DNA from: an uncultured Actinobaculum sp.
GTDB taxonomy: Bacteria; Actinomycetota; Actinomycetes; Actinomycetales; Actinomycetaceae
DNA length: 20,702 nt
NCBI GenBank assembly: GCA_938020505.1
Contig: CALIHR010000029.1
Location: forward strand, 1-20,702
Direction: 5' to 3'
Of this stretch, positions 1 through 6,636 are shown piece after piece. The position numbers were made by a program, and so were the translations under genes. The notes beneath the pieces were generated by a model. It was given only the letters and a program-made list of their open reading frames with translations, was not told the origin of the DNA and made no database searches. The stretch's first letter is position 1. Each line of letters opens with the position of its first letter.

Positions 1-47
1 GGGGGGGGGGGGGGGGGGGGGCGGTTTGTTTCCCCCCCCCCGCCCGC
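1..47. other. G21 and C10 homopolymer tracts at the window edge
   Basis: Bases 1-21 are all G, and a run of ten C lies at 32-41, separated by a short T-rich stretch. A 21-base G run at the very start of a sequence is most easily explained as a contig-end artefact (for example poly-G from two-colour sequencing), although a genuine slippery tract downstream of the gene ending at 71 cannot be excluded. No gene is seen here. Confidence 0.6.
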
Positions 48-70
48 TTATTGTGTGTGGCGGTCGTGTT

Positions 71-1783
71 TTATTGGGGTTGAGGGTTGGTGTTGTCGAT
101 GTGTCCTGCGGGGAGGAAGGTGACGGTTTTGTCGTCTTCGTAGGGCGCAATCGATTGGGTCGGCTCGTCGTTGCGATGGCGGCGTGCCTTCTTGTTTTTG
201 TCGGGTCTGCCGGTCAGGTTGTGCAGGGCCCGCGAGGCCGATCCGCCGCGGACCCCAGCTTGGCCCGTGCCGGGCTGGGAGGGCTTGGCGCCTGTTGAGG
301 CGCTGCGAGCGGCCGCGCCCCCGCGCGATGAACCGGCTCGGCGCGAGGATGTGCCGGTCTTTTGGGAGGAGCCGGTGCTTTGGGGTGAGCTGGTTGGTGT
401 GCGTCCGCCGGTGAGGATGCGCGCCGCCGAACCAGAGCCCGTTCCTCGTGCGGGGGTGCGTCCGCCGGGCTGCCCGGCTGAAGCCGCTGCGGTTGTGGGT
501 TTGCGCACGGCGGTGGTTGTGCCCCGCAAGATGCCCGAGGAGCGCCCCGAGAGTGTCGAGGAGGCGGTCGGCGTGCGCGCGGCGGTCGTGGTGCCGCGCA
601 GGATGCCCGACGAGCGGGCGGAGGCTTGTGCTGGGGCGGGTCGGGCGATTCCGGTGGCCCCTCCCCGCACACTGCCGGACGAACGCCCAGCGGCTGTCGA
701 GCCTGTTGTCGTTGTTTGTGCGCGGGCGGCGGTGGTGGCTCCGCGCACGATGCCGGCCGAGCGGGCCGAGGGGGTTGGGGCCGCTCCCGCTGCGCGCACG
801 GCAGACGGACGATAGGCGGGCGTCTGCACCGGACGGGCTGCTTGGTAGGCCCTGTAGCCGGCGACAGCGGCGCCTCCGCCGACGGCTGCGGCTGAGGCGA
901 GCGGGTTGAACACCGCGGGCGAATGCCCGGCGGCGCCGACGGACGGGTTTGACGGGGCGGTCGCGCCGGAGGCCGGCGGGGCGTAGTGCGAGCCCTGCAA
1001 CGACACGCCCCCGCCGATCGGACCACCCGCGGGGCCGCCTCCGCTCGTTGGGCCGCTGCCGCCTGCCGCGGGCCCGTGGCCTCCGTCTGGGGCGTGGCGC
1101 CCTGGTGTGCCGAGGGAGGTGTCGACGGAGGCGGCCCAGGCGGTCGCCGAGCGCGCCGGCCCCGTGTTTTGCCCCGCTGCAGGCCCGTCGCCGACTCTCT
1201 CGTTTCCTGGGCGCGTGTCCCTGGAGCCGGCGTGGGCGGTTGTCTGGCCGGTGCGTCCGTCGGGCGGGAGGGTGTCGATGGCGGCCAGGATCCGGCCGTT
1301 GAGCTTATTCAGCGATTTCTTCGCCAACGCATCGATCTCAGCGTGCGCAGCCTGACGCTGAGCCTCAACCTCGGCCGCCGTCACCCCAGTGCCGGAAATC
1401 CCGGGCGCGGACAAACCGCCATTAACCTGTTGCGTCTTTTCCAGGTGCTCAAAGCCGTCGTTGACGGTTTTGAGTTTGGTTTGGATTTCGATGCTTTCGT
1501 TTCTGGCGTCGATTCCGGCGGTGAGGGCTTCGGTGGAGGCTTTGACGATTTGTTTGAGCCTGTCGGAGGCCTTGATCATCCGCCTGGCCAGCCGGTCAAA
1601 AGAGGCGCGGGCCGCCTGCCCGGTGGCGCCCTCCAAACCCAAATCGGCGGCGACTTCGCGGTTGCCGGCGGCGATCTCGACCAAAGCCTCGCTCACGGCA
1701 GTCAGATGCCGGTGGGAGTCTTCCATGGCGCTGGTGCGCCAGGCCTCCATCTTGTGCAGCCGGTCAGCATGCGGGGTGGCCAT
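71..1783 (-). CDS. Type VII secretion-like WXG/LXG-type protein with repeat-rich C-terminal half
   Basis: A 570-residue protein. Residues 1 to about 120 are predicted alpha-helical and resemble the helical hairpin of ESX/WXG-type proteins, with the turn region around LGLEGATGQAA (48-58) in place of a strict WxG. Residues about 175-290 are Gly/Pro/Ala-rich, followed by a short hydrophobic Ala/Gly segment. Residues about 340-430 hold four imperfect copies of a unit with core RSSGILRGTTTAAR. The tail is basic and then ends with an acidic patch and VTFLPAGHID. The start is the ATG at 1783 because GGGGAGG lies 9 bases upstream and overlaps the end of the upstream gene; the two genes are 2 bases apart and surely co-transcribed. 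No toxin domain is visible. Type VII substrate is inferred from helical N-terminus, pairing and low-complexity tail; no secretion ATPase is in the window. A cell-surface or structural protein is the alternative. Confidence 0.6.
   Translation of the reverse strand: MATPHADRLHKMEAWRTSAMEDSHRHLTAVSEALVEIAAGNREVAADLGLEGATGQAARASFDRLARRMIKASDRLKQIVKASTEALTAGIDARNESIEIQTKLKTVNDGFEHLEKTQQVNGGLSAPGISGTGVTAAEVEAQRQAAHAEIDALAKKSLNKLNGRILAAIDTLPPDGRTGQTTAHAGSRDTRPGNERVGDGPAAGQNTGPARSATAWAASVDTSLGTPGRHAPDGGHGPAAGGSGPTSGGGPAGGPIGGGVSLQGSHYAPPASGATAPSNPSVGAAGHSPAVFNPLASAAAVGGGAAVAGYRAYQAARPVQTPAYRPSAVRAAGAAPTPSARSAGIVRGATTAARAQTTTTGSTAAGRSSGSVRGGATGIARPAPAQASARSSGILRGTTTAARTPTASSTLSGRSSGILRGTTTAVRKPTTAAASAGQPGGRTPARGTGSGSAARILTGGRTPTSSPQSTGSSQKTGTSSRRAGSSRGGAAARSASTGAKPSQPGTGQAGVRGGSASRALHNLTGRPDKNKKARRHRNDEPTQSIAPYEDDKTVTFLPAGHIDNTNPQPQ
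498..765 (-). repeat. Coding repeat, four imperfect copies of 23-26 codons
   Basis: Within the preceding gene, four copies of a segment encoding R-S-(S/A)-G-(I/S)-(L/V)-R-G followed by Thr/Ala-rich residues recur with spacings of about 72, 69 and 78 bases. All spacings are multiples of three, so the frame is kept. The last two copies (in protein order) are the most alike. SG-V/I-L-G/R-G style repeats are familiar from disordered tails of actinobacterial WXG-type proteins. Confidence 0.75.
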
Positions 1784-1785
1784 AA

Positions 1786-2244
1786 TTACTTGCCTCCCCA
1801 CTGGGAGAGCCTGTCGATGAGGCTGCGGGCCTGGGCGTAGGCCTGGACGTATTCCTTCATTTCCTCAGGCCTGCGGTAGGTGAACTTTCCGTCCACCGCG
1901 GCCAGGCGCTCCAGGTACTTGGCCCGCTCGGCCTCGTTGACCCCCTCGAGCGAGGAGACGGCCTCTTTGAGTTGGCTGATGCAGTGCTTTTGCTGGTGCG
2001 AGACGGTTGTGAGTTCGTTTTCGGAGGCGAACAGGGTCGCGTGCAGCGGGGTGTGGAACTGGTCGAATTCGCCGATGCCGCAACTGTCCTGCCCGCTTGG
2101 AGCGGGGGTTGCCGACAGTGCTCCTGTGGCGGCCTGGGCCCCCAGGGCGAAGTCGCTTTGGGCCTTGTCGAATCGCTGGCCCTCTTTCTCCAGGCGGCTG
2201 ACGGCCTGGTCGAGTTTGTCCCGGTCGAGACGAAGTTGAGACAC
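1786..2244 (-). CDS. Small helical protein, partner of the type VII-like protein
   Basis: A 152-residue, highly charged, mostly helical protein with no signal peptide or membrane segment. The N-terminus (SQLRLDRDKLDQAVSRLEKE) looks like the first helix of a WXG100-like fold, and a YRRPE sequence near the C-terminus matches the YxxxD/E pattern known from type VII substrates, though this short motif can arise by chance. The start is placed at the GTG at 2244 because a strong purine-rich ribosome site (GGAAGGAAGGGAAG) ends 5 bases upstream; an ATG further upstream at 2277 would place that site inside the gene. Its stop lies 2 bases before the next gene's ATG. The function is unknown; a heteromeric chaperone or co-secreted partner is an inference from the pairing. 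Confidence 0.6.
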   Translation of the reverse strand: MSQLRLDRDKLDQAVSRLEKEGQRFDKAQSDFALGAQAATGALSATPAPSGQDSCGIGEFDQFHTPLHATLFASENELTTVSHQQKHCISQLKEAVSSLEGVNEAERAKYLERLAAVDGKFTYRRPEEMKEYVQAYAQARSLIDRLSQWGGK

Positions 2245-2273
2245 GGGCGCTTCCCTTCCTTCCAAGGGTGTCG

Positions 2274-2287
2274 TCATTGGTCAATGA
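2274..2287. promoter_or_regulatory. Inverted repeat upstream of the type VII-like operon
   Basis: TCATTG-GT-CAATGA is a perfect 6-bp inverted repeat starting 30 bases upstream of the GTG start of the small helical protein. Its position in the leader or promoter suits an operator or a small 5' hairpin. No convincing -35/-10 pair was found next to it. Confidence 0.3.
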
Positions 2288-3102
2288 ACACCGTATTCGG
2301 GCACTTAGGCAAACACGGCGGACAGACTGCGAGCCTCTGCGGCCGACCGGCGGTAAGCAGTGTATGCACGCCCTGCTTGCCGCGGCCCCAAAAGCTTACA
2401 GTGCCGTCAAGGACTAACGATAGCAGCCCCGGCCGCCTGGCGCACCCCCTTTCCCACAGTAAATTTTTTCCTGCCTTTGCCATGATTGCCTTCCAGACGC
2501 GTTACTGTGCGGGAAACCCGGCCCCGGCCGTCCGGAAACTCCCTTCGCCACAACCAACCAAACATGGCCTTAACCACCATGCCAAACATGTTCAAAGAGA
2601 AGAAATAGGCATCTTCCACAGATTCAATCCCTTCTATTGGCTTAGAACAACACTTCAAACGTCGATAGACATGTCTATACAGCAAACTATCTTTCCGAAG
2701 ACTTTTCGAAAATATCAAGGATAAACCTGAGTCAATTTCTGCATTACCAGGAAACGCTGACCGCAGACGACAGCGGCACTCCACGTGCCCGGACAACCCG
2801 GCCGACGGAGCAGTTAGCAAACCCGCACCCGCCATCCGCCGGCCTAGGTCGGATTGCCGTTTCGGACAGCCCCGCCTATGCAACACCGCCGTTTCCGGCC
2901 AGGCCGCTATCTCAGGCGATCCGCCGCCCGGGCAAAACGGCCGTCTAGGACAGACCGCCGCCTTGAGCGACCCGGCATTGAGGCGGGCGACGCCCTTAAC
3001 GCCACAGCCGCCAAGGCCCCACCGCATCCGCCAGATGCGGCTTCACTGTTGCACACTCGCCGCAGAGTACGGTTTTGATCCCACCGCATCCACCAGGCGC
3101 GG
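2278..3102. other. Gene-free intergenic region with an AT-rich island
   Basis: About 825 bases with no gene I can support. The part from about 2560 to 2760 is clearly AT-richer than anything else in the window. The part from about 2840 to 3000 has a degenerate repeat of about 33 bases built around GCCGTTT and GCCGCTAT-like words. Reading frames cross the region but lack a ribosome site, a codon bias or recognisable domains. The promoter of the type VII-like operon must lie in here. Confidence 0.5.
2665..2678. promoter_or_regulatory. 14-bp perfect palindrome in the AT-rich island
   Basis: ATAGACATGTCTAT is a perfect palindrome without a spacer, of a kind often bound by dimeric repressors. It lies about 420 bases upstream of the type VII-like operon, too far for a simple operator unless a small gene or a remote promoter is nearby. 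This is a direct sequence observation; regulatory use is only possible. Confidence 0.25.
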
Positions 3103-3104
3103 CT
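3018..3104. repeat. 25-bp direct repeat at the end of the hypothetical gene
   Basis: Two copies starting with CCCACCGCATCC lie at 3018-3042 and 3080-3104 and differ at only three positions. The second copy runs into the stop codon of the hypothetical gene that ends at 3103. The first copy contains a 6-bp hairpin (CCGCAT/ATGCGG, 3022-3040) that could serve as a weak transcription end for that gene, although no T-run follows. Confidence 0.6.
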
Positions 3105-3711
3105 ACTCCAAGCGCCCTTCGCGCACCAGACCGGCGGCGGCCTCGAACTCCCTGGCCGTGGAGGCGAAGGCGTCGCGGCGCCTCGTCACCTCCGTGGCGA
3201 GAGGATCGGAATCCTCCGCTATCCAGACGGACTCAATGCCGCCGAGCGTAGCGGCGAGGCGGGCCGAGCGGTCAAGCAGCTCGGCGAAATCGCCCTCGTA
3301 GGCACCCGCTAGAACAAGGTCCCATTCTTGACGCAAAGCGCCCGGCTTGGGCAGTTCCGCCTCGGCGCCGTCTGCGGCCGCCTTCGCGACCTCGTAGCGC
3401 CGGGCGACGTCGTCCTTGTCCCGGCGAATCCACTCGCGCAGAAGGTACCCGCGCCAGAGTATCCCCGGCAGGCTGTTTTCGGGCGAGCGGACCCAGGTTT
3501 CGGCGACCACGTCGACGCCTTCCTCGTCCACCAAGTCGAGGATGCGGGCGACGAGGGACCGATCTTTCTCACGGAAATGCGTTCCCATGGGTATGAGCGC
3601 CTGCGCCGAGGTGTGTGCAAGCTCGGAGTTGTAGGCGACGTCGGCGTCGCCCTCGATCGCTTCTATCTGAGCGTCTTCCAATTGAGCAGGACGTCGCGGC
3701 TGTTTGTTCAT
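3103..3711 (-). CDS. Conserved-looking hypothetical protein
   Basis: A 202-residue soluble, acidic and mostly helical protein with no signal peptide, membrane segment or metal motif that I can see. The most family-like segment is SLPGILWRGYLLREWIRRD in the middle, preceded by an acidic LVDEEGVDVVAETW helix; I recall uncharacterised actinobacterial proteins with similar patches but cannot name a domain. The ATG at 3711 is a secure start because AAGGAGGAAATCG directly precedes it. The gene stands alone, with repeat-filled spacers on both sides, so the context gives no hint about its job. I am confident it is a real gene because of codon use and the ribosome site, but I propose no function. Confidence 0.7.
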   Translation of the reverse strand: MNKQPRRPAQLEDAQIEAIEGDADVAYNSELAHTSAQALIPMGTHFREKDRSLVARILDLVDEEGVDVVAETWVRSPENSLPGILWRGYLLREWIRRDKDDVARRYEVAKAAADGAEAELPKPGALRQEWDLVLAGAYEGDFAELLDRSARLAATLGGIESVWIAEDSDPLATEVTRRRDAFASTAREFEAAAGLVREGRLE

Positions 3712-3812
3712 CGATTTCCTCCTTCAAGGTGACACCTCTATTGTGACGTAAATTGCAGCTCAAAGGGAACTCCCTTCGCCGTTCGATCGGCCGGCACTCG
3801 CTTCCACTGCAG

Positions 3813-3964
3813 CGGCACTTGCCTTCCTGGTTGCGGCGGCACTTGCCTTCCTGGTTGCGGCGGCAGGTTGCGACGGCACTCGCTTTTCTGGTTGCGGCGG
3901 CAGGTTGCGACGGCACTCGCTTTTCTGGTTGCGGCGGCACTCGCGCTCGATTTCCCGACTGCGG
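3813..3964. repeat. Tandem repeat, 24-bp unit with a 13-bp spacer unit
   Basis: The unit CGGCACTYGCYTTYCTGGTT followed by GCGG occurs at 3813, 3837, 3874 and 3911, with a diverged copy at 3935. A 13-bp insert (CGGCAGGTTGCGA) sits at 3861 and 3898, making a 37-bp higher-order unit twice. The 3813 and 3837 copies are identical, and the 3874 and 3911 copies are identical, which points to recent duplication. Confidence 0.85.
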
Positions 3965-4148
3965 CTGTATGCGACGGTCTCTTCCACATCGGGCCGCGGC
4001 GTGGTAAGTTCATCGGGTACATTCCATCGAACACGGGGATTCAACATGACTTTCCTCCGCATGCACCGCACGTACGCGACGAACCATTCCGCGCACGCCA
4101 TGTGCATGTGCTGTTCGATGCGTTCGCAAATGTGTTGATCTAGGCCGT

Positions 4149-4218
4149 TTGGATCCAATTCCCCGGAATTGGCTCGTTGGATCCGGTTCGTCAGATCGAA
4201 CTCGTCGGATCTAGCTCG
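4149..4218. repeat. Tandem repeat, five 14-bp units
   Basis: Five consecutive 14-base units begin at 4149, 4163, 4177, 4191 and 4205, with consensus near TCGGATCNNNCTCG. Copies 3 to 5 are the most alike. The first two together also form an inverted structure (CCAATTCCCCGGAATTGG). Confidence 0.75.
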
Positions 4219-4314
4219 CCGCGTCGATTCCAGCCTCGGTCTGCCGCTGCGCGCATCGCCTCAACGGCATTCGTGCGCGACGCAGCGACGCCGGAAGGCC
4301 CTTGCCGAGGTCGC

Positions 4315-4394
4315 CGACGCCGCCCACCGAAATCCGACGCCGCCCGCCCAGATCTAAAACTGCCTACCCAGATCCGAAACCGCCCGCGTGCGCC
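4315..4394. repeat. Tandem repeat, four 20-bp units
   Basis: Units start at 4315, 4335, 4355 and 4375, with a shared core of CGACGCCGCCC or its variants followed by CCAGATC. The exact 20-base phase over 80 bases is hard to explain by chance, though copies 3 and 4 have diverged. Confidence 0.7.
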
Positions 4395-4505
4395 TTGGCG
4401 CTTCCGCGCATCCTTGATGTTTTCGTGCGTTCGCGGCGAGCCTCATGCGCTGCCCCTCTGACTCCTGCGGGTCGCTCGCTTTTGTCCGGTCAGCGGCTTT
4501 CCGGC

Positions 4506-4550
4506 TCAACCACAGCAATTTCAACCACAGCAGCTTCAATCGCAACAAGA
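4506..4550. repeat. Tandem repeat, three 15-bp units just before tsuA
   Basis: TCAACCACAGCAATT, TCAACCACAGCAGCT and TCAATCGCAACAAGA follow each other directly and lead into the ribosome site of tsuA. The third copy has drifted to supply the purine-rich AAGAAGGA used for translation. Confidence 0.75.
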
Positions 4551-4559
4551 AGGAACACC

Positions 4560-5621
4560 ATGTTATTGACCGGTTTCGCCCTCGGCGCCGTCCTGGGCTT
4601 CGTCTTTCAACGCGGCCGTTTTTGCGTCACGGGCGCGTTCCGCGACGTGTGGCTGAGCAAATCCACTCGATGGCTCACCGCATTCCTCGTCGCCATCGCC
4701 GTCCAGGCGGTGCTCGTCCAGCTCATGACGTCCTTCGGGTGGATCGCCCCGGAGCCAGACCGGCTCGCGATCTGGGCGGTCGCAAGCGGCTCGTTCGTAT
4801 TCGGGCTCGGCATCGTGCTCGCAGGCGGCTGCGCGACGGGAACCTACTATCGGAGCGGCGAAGGCCTCATCGGCTCGTGGATTGCGCTGGGCCTGTACGC
4901 CTTCACGTCGGCCGTCATGAAGCGCGGCGTCGGGAAGGGCGTCACCGACACCCTCAAAGGCGCCACGCAAGAGGCCGCCACGATCCACGAAACCTTCCAC
5001 GTTTCCCCGTGGGTCCCCACGACGGCGCTCGCCCTGCTCGTCGGCTGGCTCGCCGTCCGCCAGGCTCAGAGCACGCAGGCGCCAATCGCCGCGCTGCCTC
5101 CGCGAAAGACGGGGATCGCCCACGTGCTCTTCGAAAAGAGATGGAATCCCAATGCGACCGCGCTCATAGTGGGCGTTCTCGCGGCGGCCGCCTACCCGCT
5201 TTCGGCGGCGACGGGGCGCAATGCCGGGCTCGGAATCACGACGCCGTCGGCAAACGTCGTTTCTTTCCTTGCGACCGGCGATTCGTCCTTCGCGGACTGG
5301 GGCGTGTGGTTCGTTCTCGGCATCATTCCCGGCTCTTTCATCGCTGCAAAAGGCTCGGGGGAATTCCGGCTGAGGGCGCCCGACGCGCGAACCGCCGTCA
5401 GGGCCGTGTGGGGCGGGATCTTCATGGGGATCGGCGCCTCGATCGCCGGCGGCTGCACCATCGGCAACTCGCTCGTCCAGTCCGCGCTGTTCTCGTGGCA
5501 AGGCTGGCTCGCGTTTCTCTTCACCTTCCTCGGCGTTGGCGCGGGGGCCAAGGCGTTCGTGCAGTCCCATCGGAGGGCCGACGCCGTTGTGAGGGAAGCT
5601 GCGCCGGCCCTGGCCCGCTAG
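4560..5621 (+). CDS. tsuA: YeeE/YedE-family thiosulfate permease (TsuA)
   Basis: A 353-residue polytopic membrane protein of the YeeE/YedE (TsuA) family, which passes thiosulfate across the membrane by relay between conserved cysteines. All three cysteine motifs are present: Cys22 in QRGRFCVTGAF, Cys91 in LAGGCATGTYYRSGEG, and Cys299 in IAGGCTIGNSL. The spacing of the first two equals that of the structurally studied Spirochaeta protein as I remember it, and the two GGC loops give the internal duplication typical of the family. The start is the ATG at 4560, with AAGAAGGA 6 bases upstream; an in-frame upstream extension to 4302 is repeat sequence and not protein-like. A TusA-like sulfur carrier follows 216 bases downstream, matching the known TsuA-TsuB partnership. 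The stop codon lies inside a tandem repeat. Identity as a YeeE family member is strong; the substrate thiosulfate is inferred from the family. Confidence 0.88.
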   Translation: MLLTGFALGAVLGFVFQRGRFCVTGAFRDVWLSKSTRWLTAFLVAIAVQAVLVQLMTSFGWIAPEPDRLAIWAVASGSFVFGLGIVLAGGCATGTYYRSGEGLIGSWIALGLYAFTSAVMKRGVGKGVTDTLKGATQEAATIHETFHVSPWVPTTALALLVGWLAVRQAQSTQAPIAALPPRKTGIAHVLFEKRWNPNATALIVGVLAAAAYPLSAATGRNAGLGITTPSANVVSFLATGDSSFADWGVWFVLGIIPGSFIAAKGSGEFRLRAPDARTAVRAVWGGIFMGIGASIAGGCTIGNSLVQSALFSWQGWLAFLFTFLGVGAGAKAFVQSHRRADAVVREAAPALAR

Positions 5622-5677
5622 GTCGCCGGTCATGGCCTGCTAGGCGGCGACCCTCACCCGCTGGGCGGCGGCGCTCA
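5612..5677. repeat. Three ~22-bp units overlapping the tsuA stop codon
   Basis: Units begin at 5612, 5634 and 5657 and share GGCCYGCTAGG or CCCGCTGGG followed by CGGCG-rich sequence. The TAG inside the first unit is the tsuA stop; the second unit contains the same TAG out of coding context. Confidence 0.6.
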
Positions 5678-5767
5678 AGGGAGCGCTTCTAGCGGCCGAC
5701 GCGTTTAAAACCGACGCGCCGACAGTGCGCGATCACGATCGACGCGCCATCGCCGTCGGCGCTCCGG

Positions 5768-5809
5768 CACGTCGAAAAGCCCGTCACATCGAAAAGTCCG
5801 GCACATCAA
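5768..5809. repeat. 17-bp tandem repeat upstream of the sulfur carrier gene
   Basis: CACGTCGAAAAGCCCGT and CACATCGAAAAGTCCGG are adjacent, followed by a truncated CACATCAA copy. They end about 30 bases before the start of the TusA-like gene. No promoter hexamers could be assigned with confidence. Confidence 0.65.
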
Positions 5810-5837
5810 ACACTCTGTCATCAGCGAAAGGAAAAAG

Positions 5838-6164
5838 ATGAACTTCATCAAGATCAAGAACAGGCGCCCCGCGGCCGTTCCCGCGACAGCCAGCCAAAGC
5901 GGCGAAAGCCACGGCGGGGGAAGTCAGGAAGGCGGCTCGAAGAAGTACGTTCTCGACACGATCGGGCAGGTGTGCCCGTTCCCGCTCGTGGAGGCCAAGC
6001 GCGCCATCGGCGGCCTCCGCTCGGGCGACGAACTCCAGATCGACTTCGACTGCACCCAAGCGACGGATTCGATCCCCGCCTGGGCGTCCGCTGCGGGGCA
6101 CGCGGTGACCGACTTCCGGCAGATCGACAAAGCCACTTGGACGATCACGCTTCGCAAGGCTTGA
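5838..6164 (+). CDS. TusA/TsuB-type sulfur carrier protein
   Basis: A 108-residue protein whose residues 37-108 are a TusA (SirA/YeeD) domain: LDTIGQVCPFPLVEAK carries the CPxP motif, with Cys46 as the expected persulfide-carrying residue, followed by LRSGDELQIDFDC and a C-terminal beta strand. About 35 disordered Ser/Gly-rich residues precede the domain, so the protein is longer than the roughly 80-residue E. coli TusA. The ATG at 5838 is supported by GAAAGGA 5 bases upstream. Coming after tsuA, it most likely accepts sulfur from imported thiosulfate at the inner face of the membrane, as TsuB does. No other sulfur-relay gene is in the window. The separate leader (216 bases) leaves open whether it is co-transcribed with tsuA. 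Confidence 0.85.
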   Translation: MNFIKIKNRRPAAVPATASQSGESHGGGSQEGGSKKYVLDTIGQVCPFPLVEAKRAIGGLRSGDELQIDFDCTQATDSIPAWASAAGHAVTDFRQIDKATWTITLRKA

Positions 6165-6270
6165 CCGTCACGCGGGTTCGCTTCTGGCCTCACGCCGGTG
6201 CGGCGCCGGCAGCCTCGCGCAAGCGCGGCGTCTGCGGTTCAGACCGCTTCGACGTCGTCAGCTTCACTGG

Positions 6271-6300
6271 TTCGACGTCGGCCGCCTCAGGCTGTAGACT
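6271..6300 (+). promoter_or_regulatory. Promoter of tRNA-Lys
   Basis: TTCGAC (6271-6276) and TAGACT (6295-6300) are separated by 18 bases, and the TAGACT ends 6 bases before the first base of tRNA-Lys. TAGACT is a common actinobacterial -10 form. Spacing to both the -35 and the RNA start is right for a SigA-type promoter. Confidence 0.6.
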
Positions 6301-6306
6301 ACTCGC

Positions 6307-6378
6307 GGGCCTGTAGCTCAATGGTAGAGCCGCGGACTTTTAATCCGTTTGTTGTGGGTTCGAGTCCCACCGGGCCTA
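6307..6378 (+). tRNA. tRNA-Lys (anticodon TTT)
   Basis: A complete cloverleaf can be folded: acceptor GGGCCTG pairs with CGGGCCT (two G-T pairs), the D stem is GCTC/GAGC, the anticodon stem GCGGA/TCCGT encloses CTTTTAA with anticodon TTT, and the T arm is GTGGG-TTCGAGT-CCCAC. The discriminator base is A, and CCA is not encoded. I see no repeated tRNA 3' end nearby that would signal an integrated element. Confidence 0.95.
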
Positions 6379-6384
6379 CTCGCA

Positions 6385-6410
6385 AGGGCGGGGCCGATCA
6401 GCCCCGCCCT
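6385..6410 (+). terminator. Strong hairpin after tRNA-Lys
   Basis: AGGGCGGGGC pairs with GCCCCGCCCT (10 bp) around a CGATCA loop, 7 bases after the tRNA. Only a short pyrimidine stretch (CTCCC) follows, as is common for terminators in GC-rich actinobacteria. Confidence 0.75.
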
Positions 6411-6510
6411 CTCCCATTCGCGGACTCGCGTCGGCTGATTTCCGCATCCGCACCGAACACGGTGTCAATGTCGATCCGCCGCATCAACGTGGGCTGATTC
6501 TCAAACCCCG

Positions 6511-6560
6511 TCTCTTTCGAGCGCTCACCGGTTTCGAGCGTTGCCTCTTTCGAGCCCTCG
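6511..6560. repeat. Short repeat with TTTCGAGC core upstream of speD
   Basis: TCTCTTTCGAGC, GTTTCGAGC and CCTCTTTCGAGC occur in a row about 17-20 bases apart. They lie about 80 bases upstream of the proposed speD promoter. Confidence 0.55.
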
Positions 6561-6623
6561 TCCTTGGAGACCGCGCCCCTTCTCGGCTGCCGGACAGGGA
6601 TGCCTTCGCCATGGTTTGTTAAG

Positions 6624-6629
6624 TAGAAT
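6624..6629 (+). promoter_or_regulatory. -10 element giving a leaderless speD transcript
   Basis: TAGAAT ends 7 bases before the speD ATG, which would place the transcription start on or within a base or two of the start codon. No Shine-Dalgarno-like sequence lies in between (TGCTTGT). No good -35 was found about 17 bases upstream. Leaderless mRNAs are common in actinobacteria. Confidence 0.5.
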
Positions 6630-6636
6630 TGCTTGT

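Larger units (their letters stand above)
3712..4559. other. Gene-free region packed with four different tandem repeats
   Basis: About 850 bases between the hypothetical gene and tsuA. Apart from promoters that must exist at each end, I see only four successive tandem repeats (annotated separately) of different unit length and sequence. A minus-strand frame over 3983-4158 has a protein-like composition but no good start and runs into the repeat, so I did not annotate it as a gene. Confidence 0.6.

Noticed and set aside
986..1840. Plus-strand frame opposite the type VII-like gene
   Set aside because: No ribosome site or recognisable domain; the minus-strand gene has a strong ribosome site and coupled partner.
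2407..3027. Minus-strand frame of 206 codons in the gene-free region
   Set aside because: It crosses both AT-rich and GC-rich parts with no consistent codon bias, no ribosome site and no domain that I recognise.
3813..3964. Possible CRISPR-like array of 24-bp repeats
   Set aside because: Units touch each other or alternate with an identical 13-bp element; there are no unique spacers of constant length and no cas genes.
4302..4559. Upstream extension of tsuA by 86 codons
   Set aside because: The extension is made of 20-bp and 15-bp repeats, and a good ribosome site precedes the ATG at 4560, which also gives the family-standard N-terminus.
4563..5633. Minus-strand frame of 356 codons opposite tsuA
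   Set aside because: Shadow frame of high Arg/Asp/Gly content; tsuA shows all three conserved cysteine motifs on the plus strand.
6307..6410. tRNA-Lys as an integration site of a mobile element
   Set aside because: No integrase gene and no duplicated tRNA 3' end were found in the window; the genes after it look like ordinary chromosomal genes.
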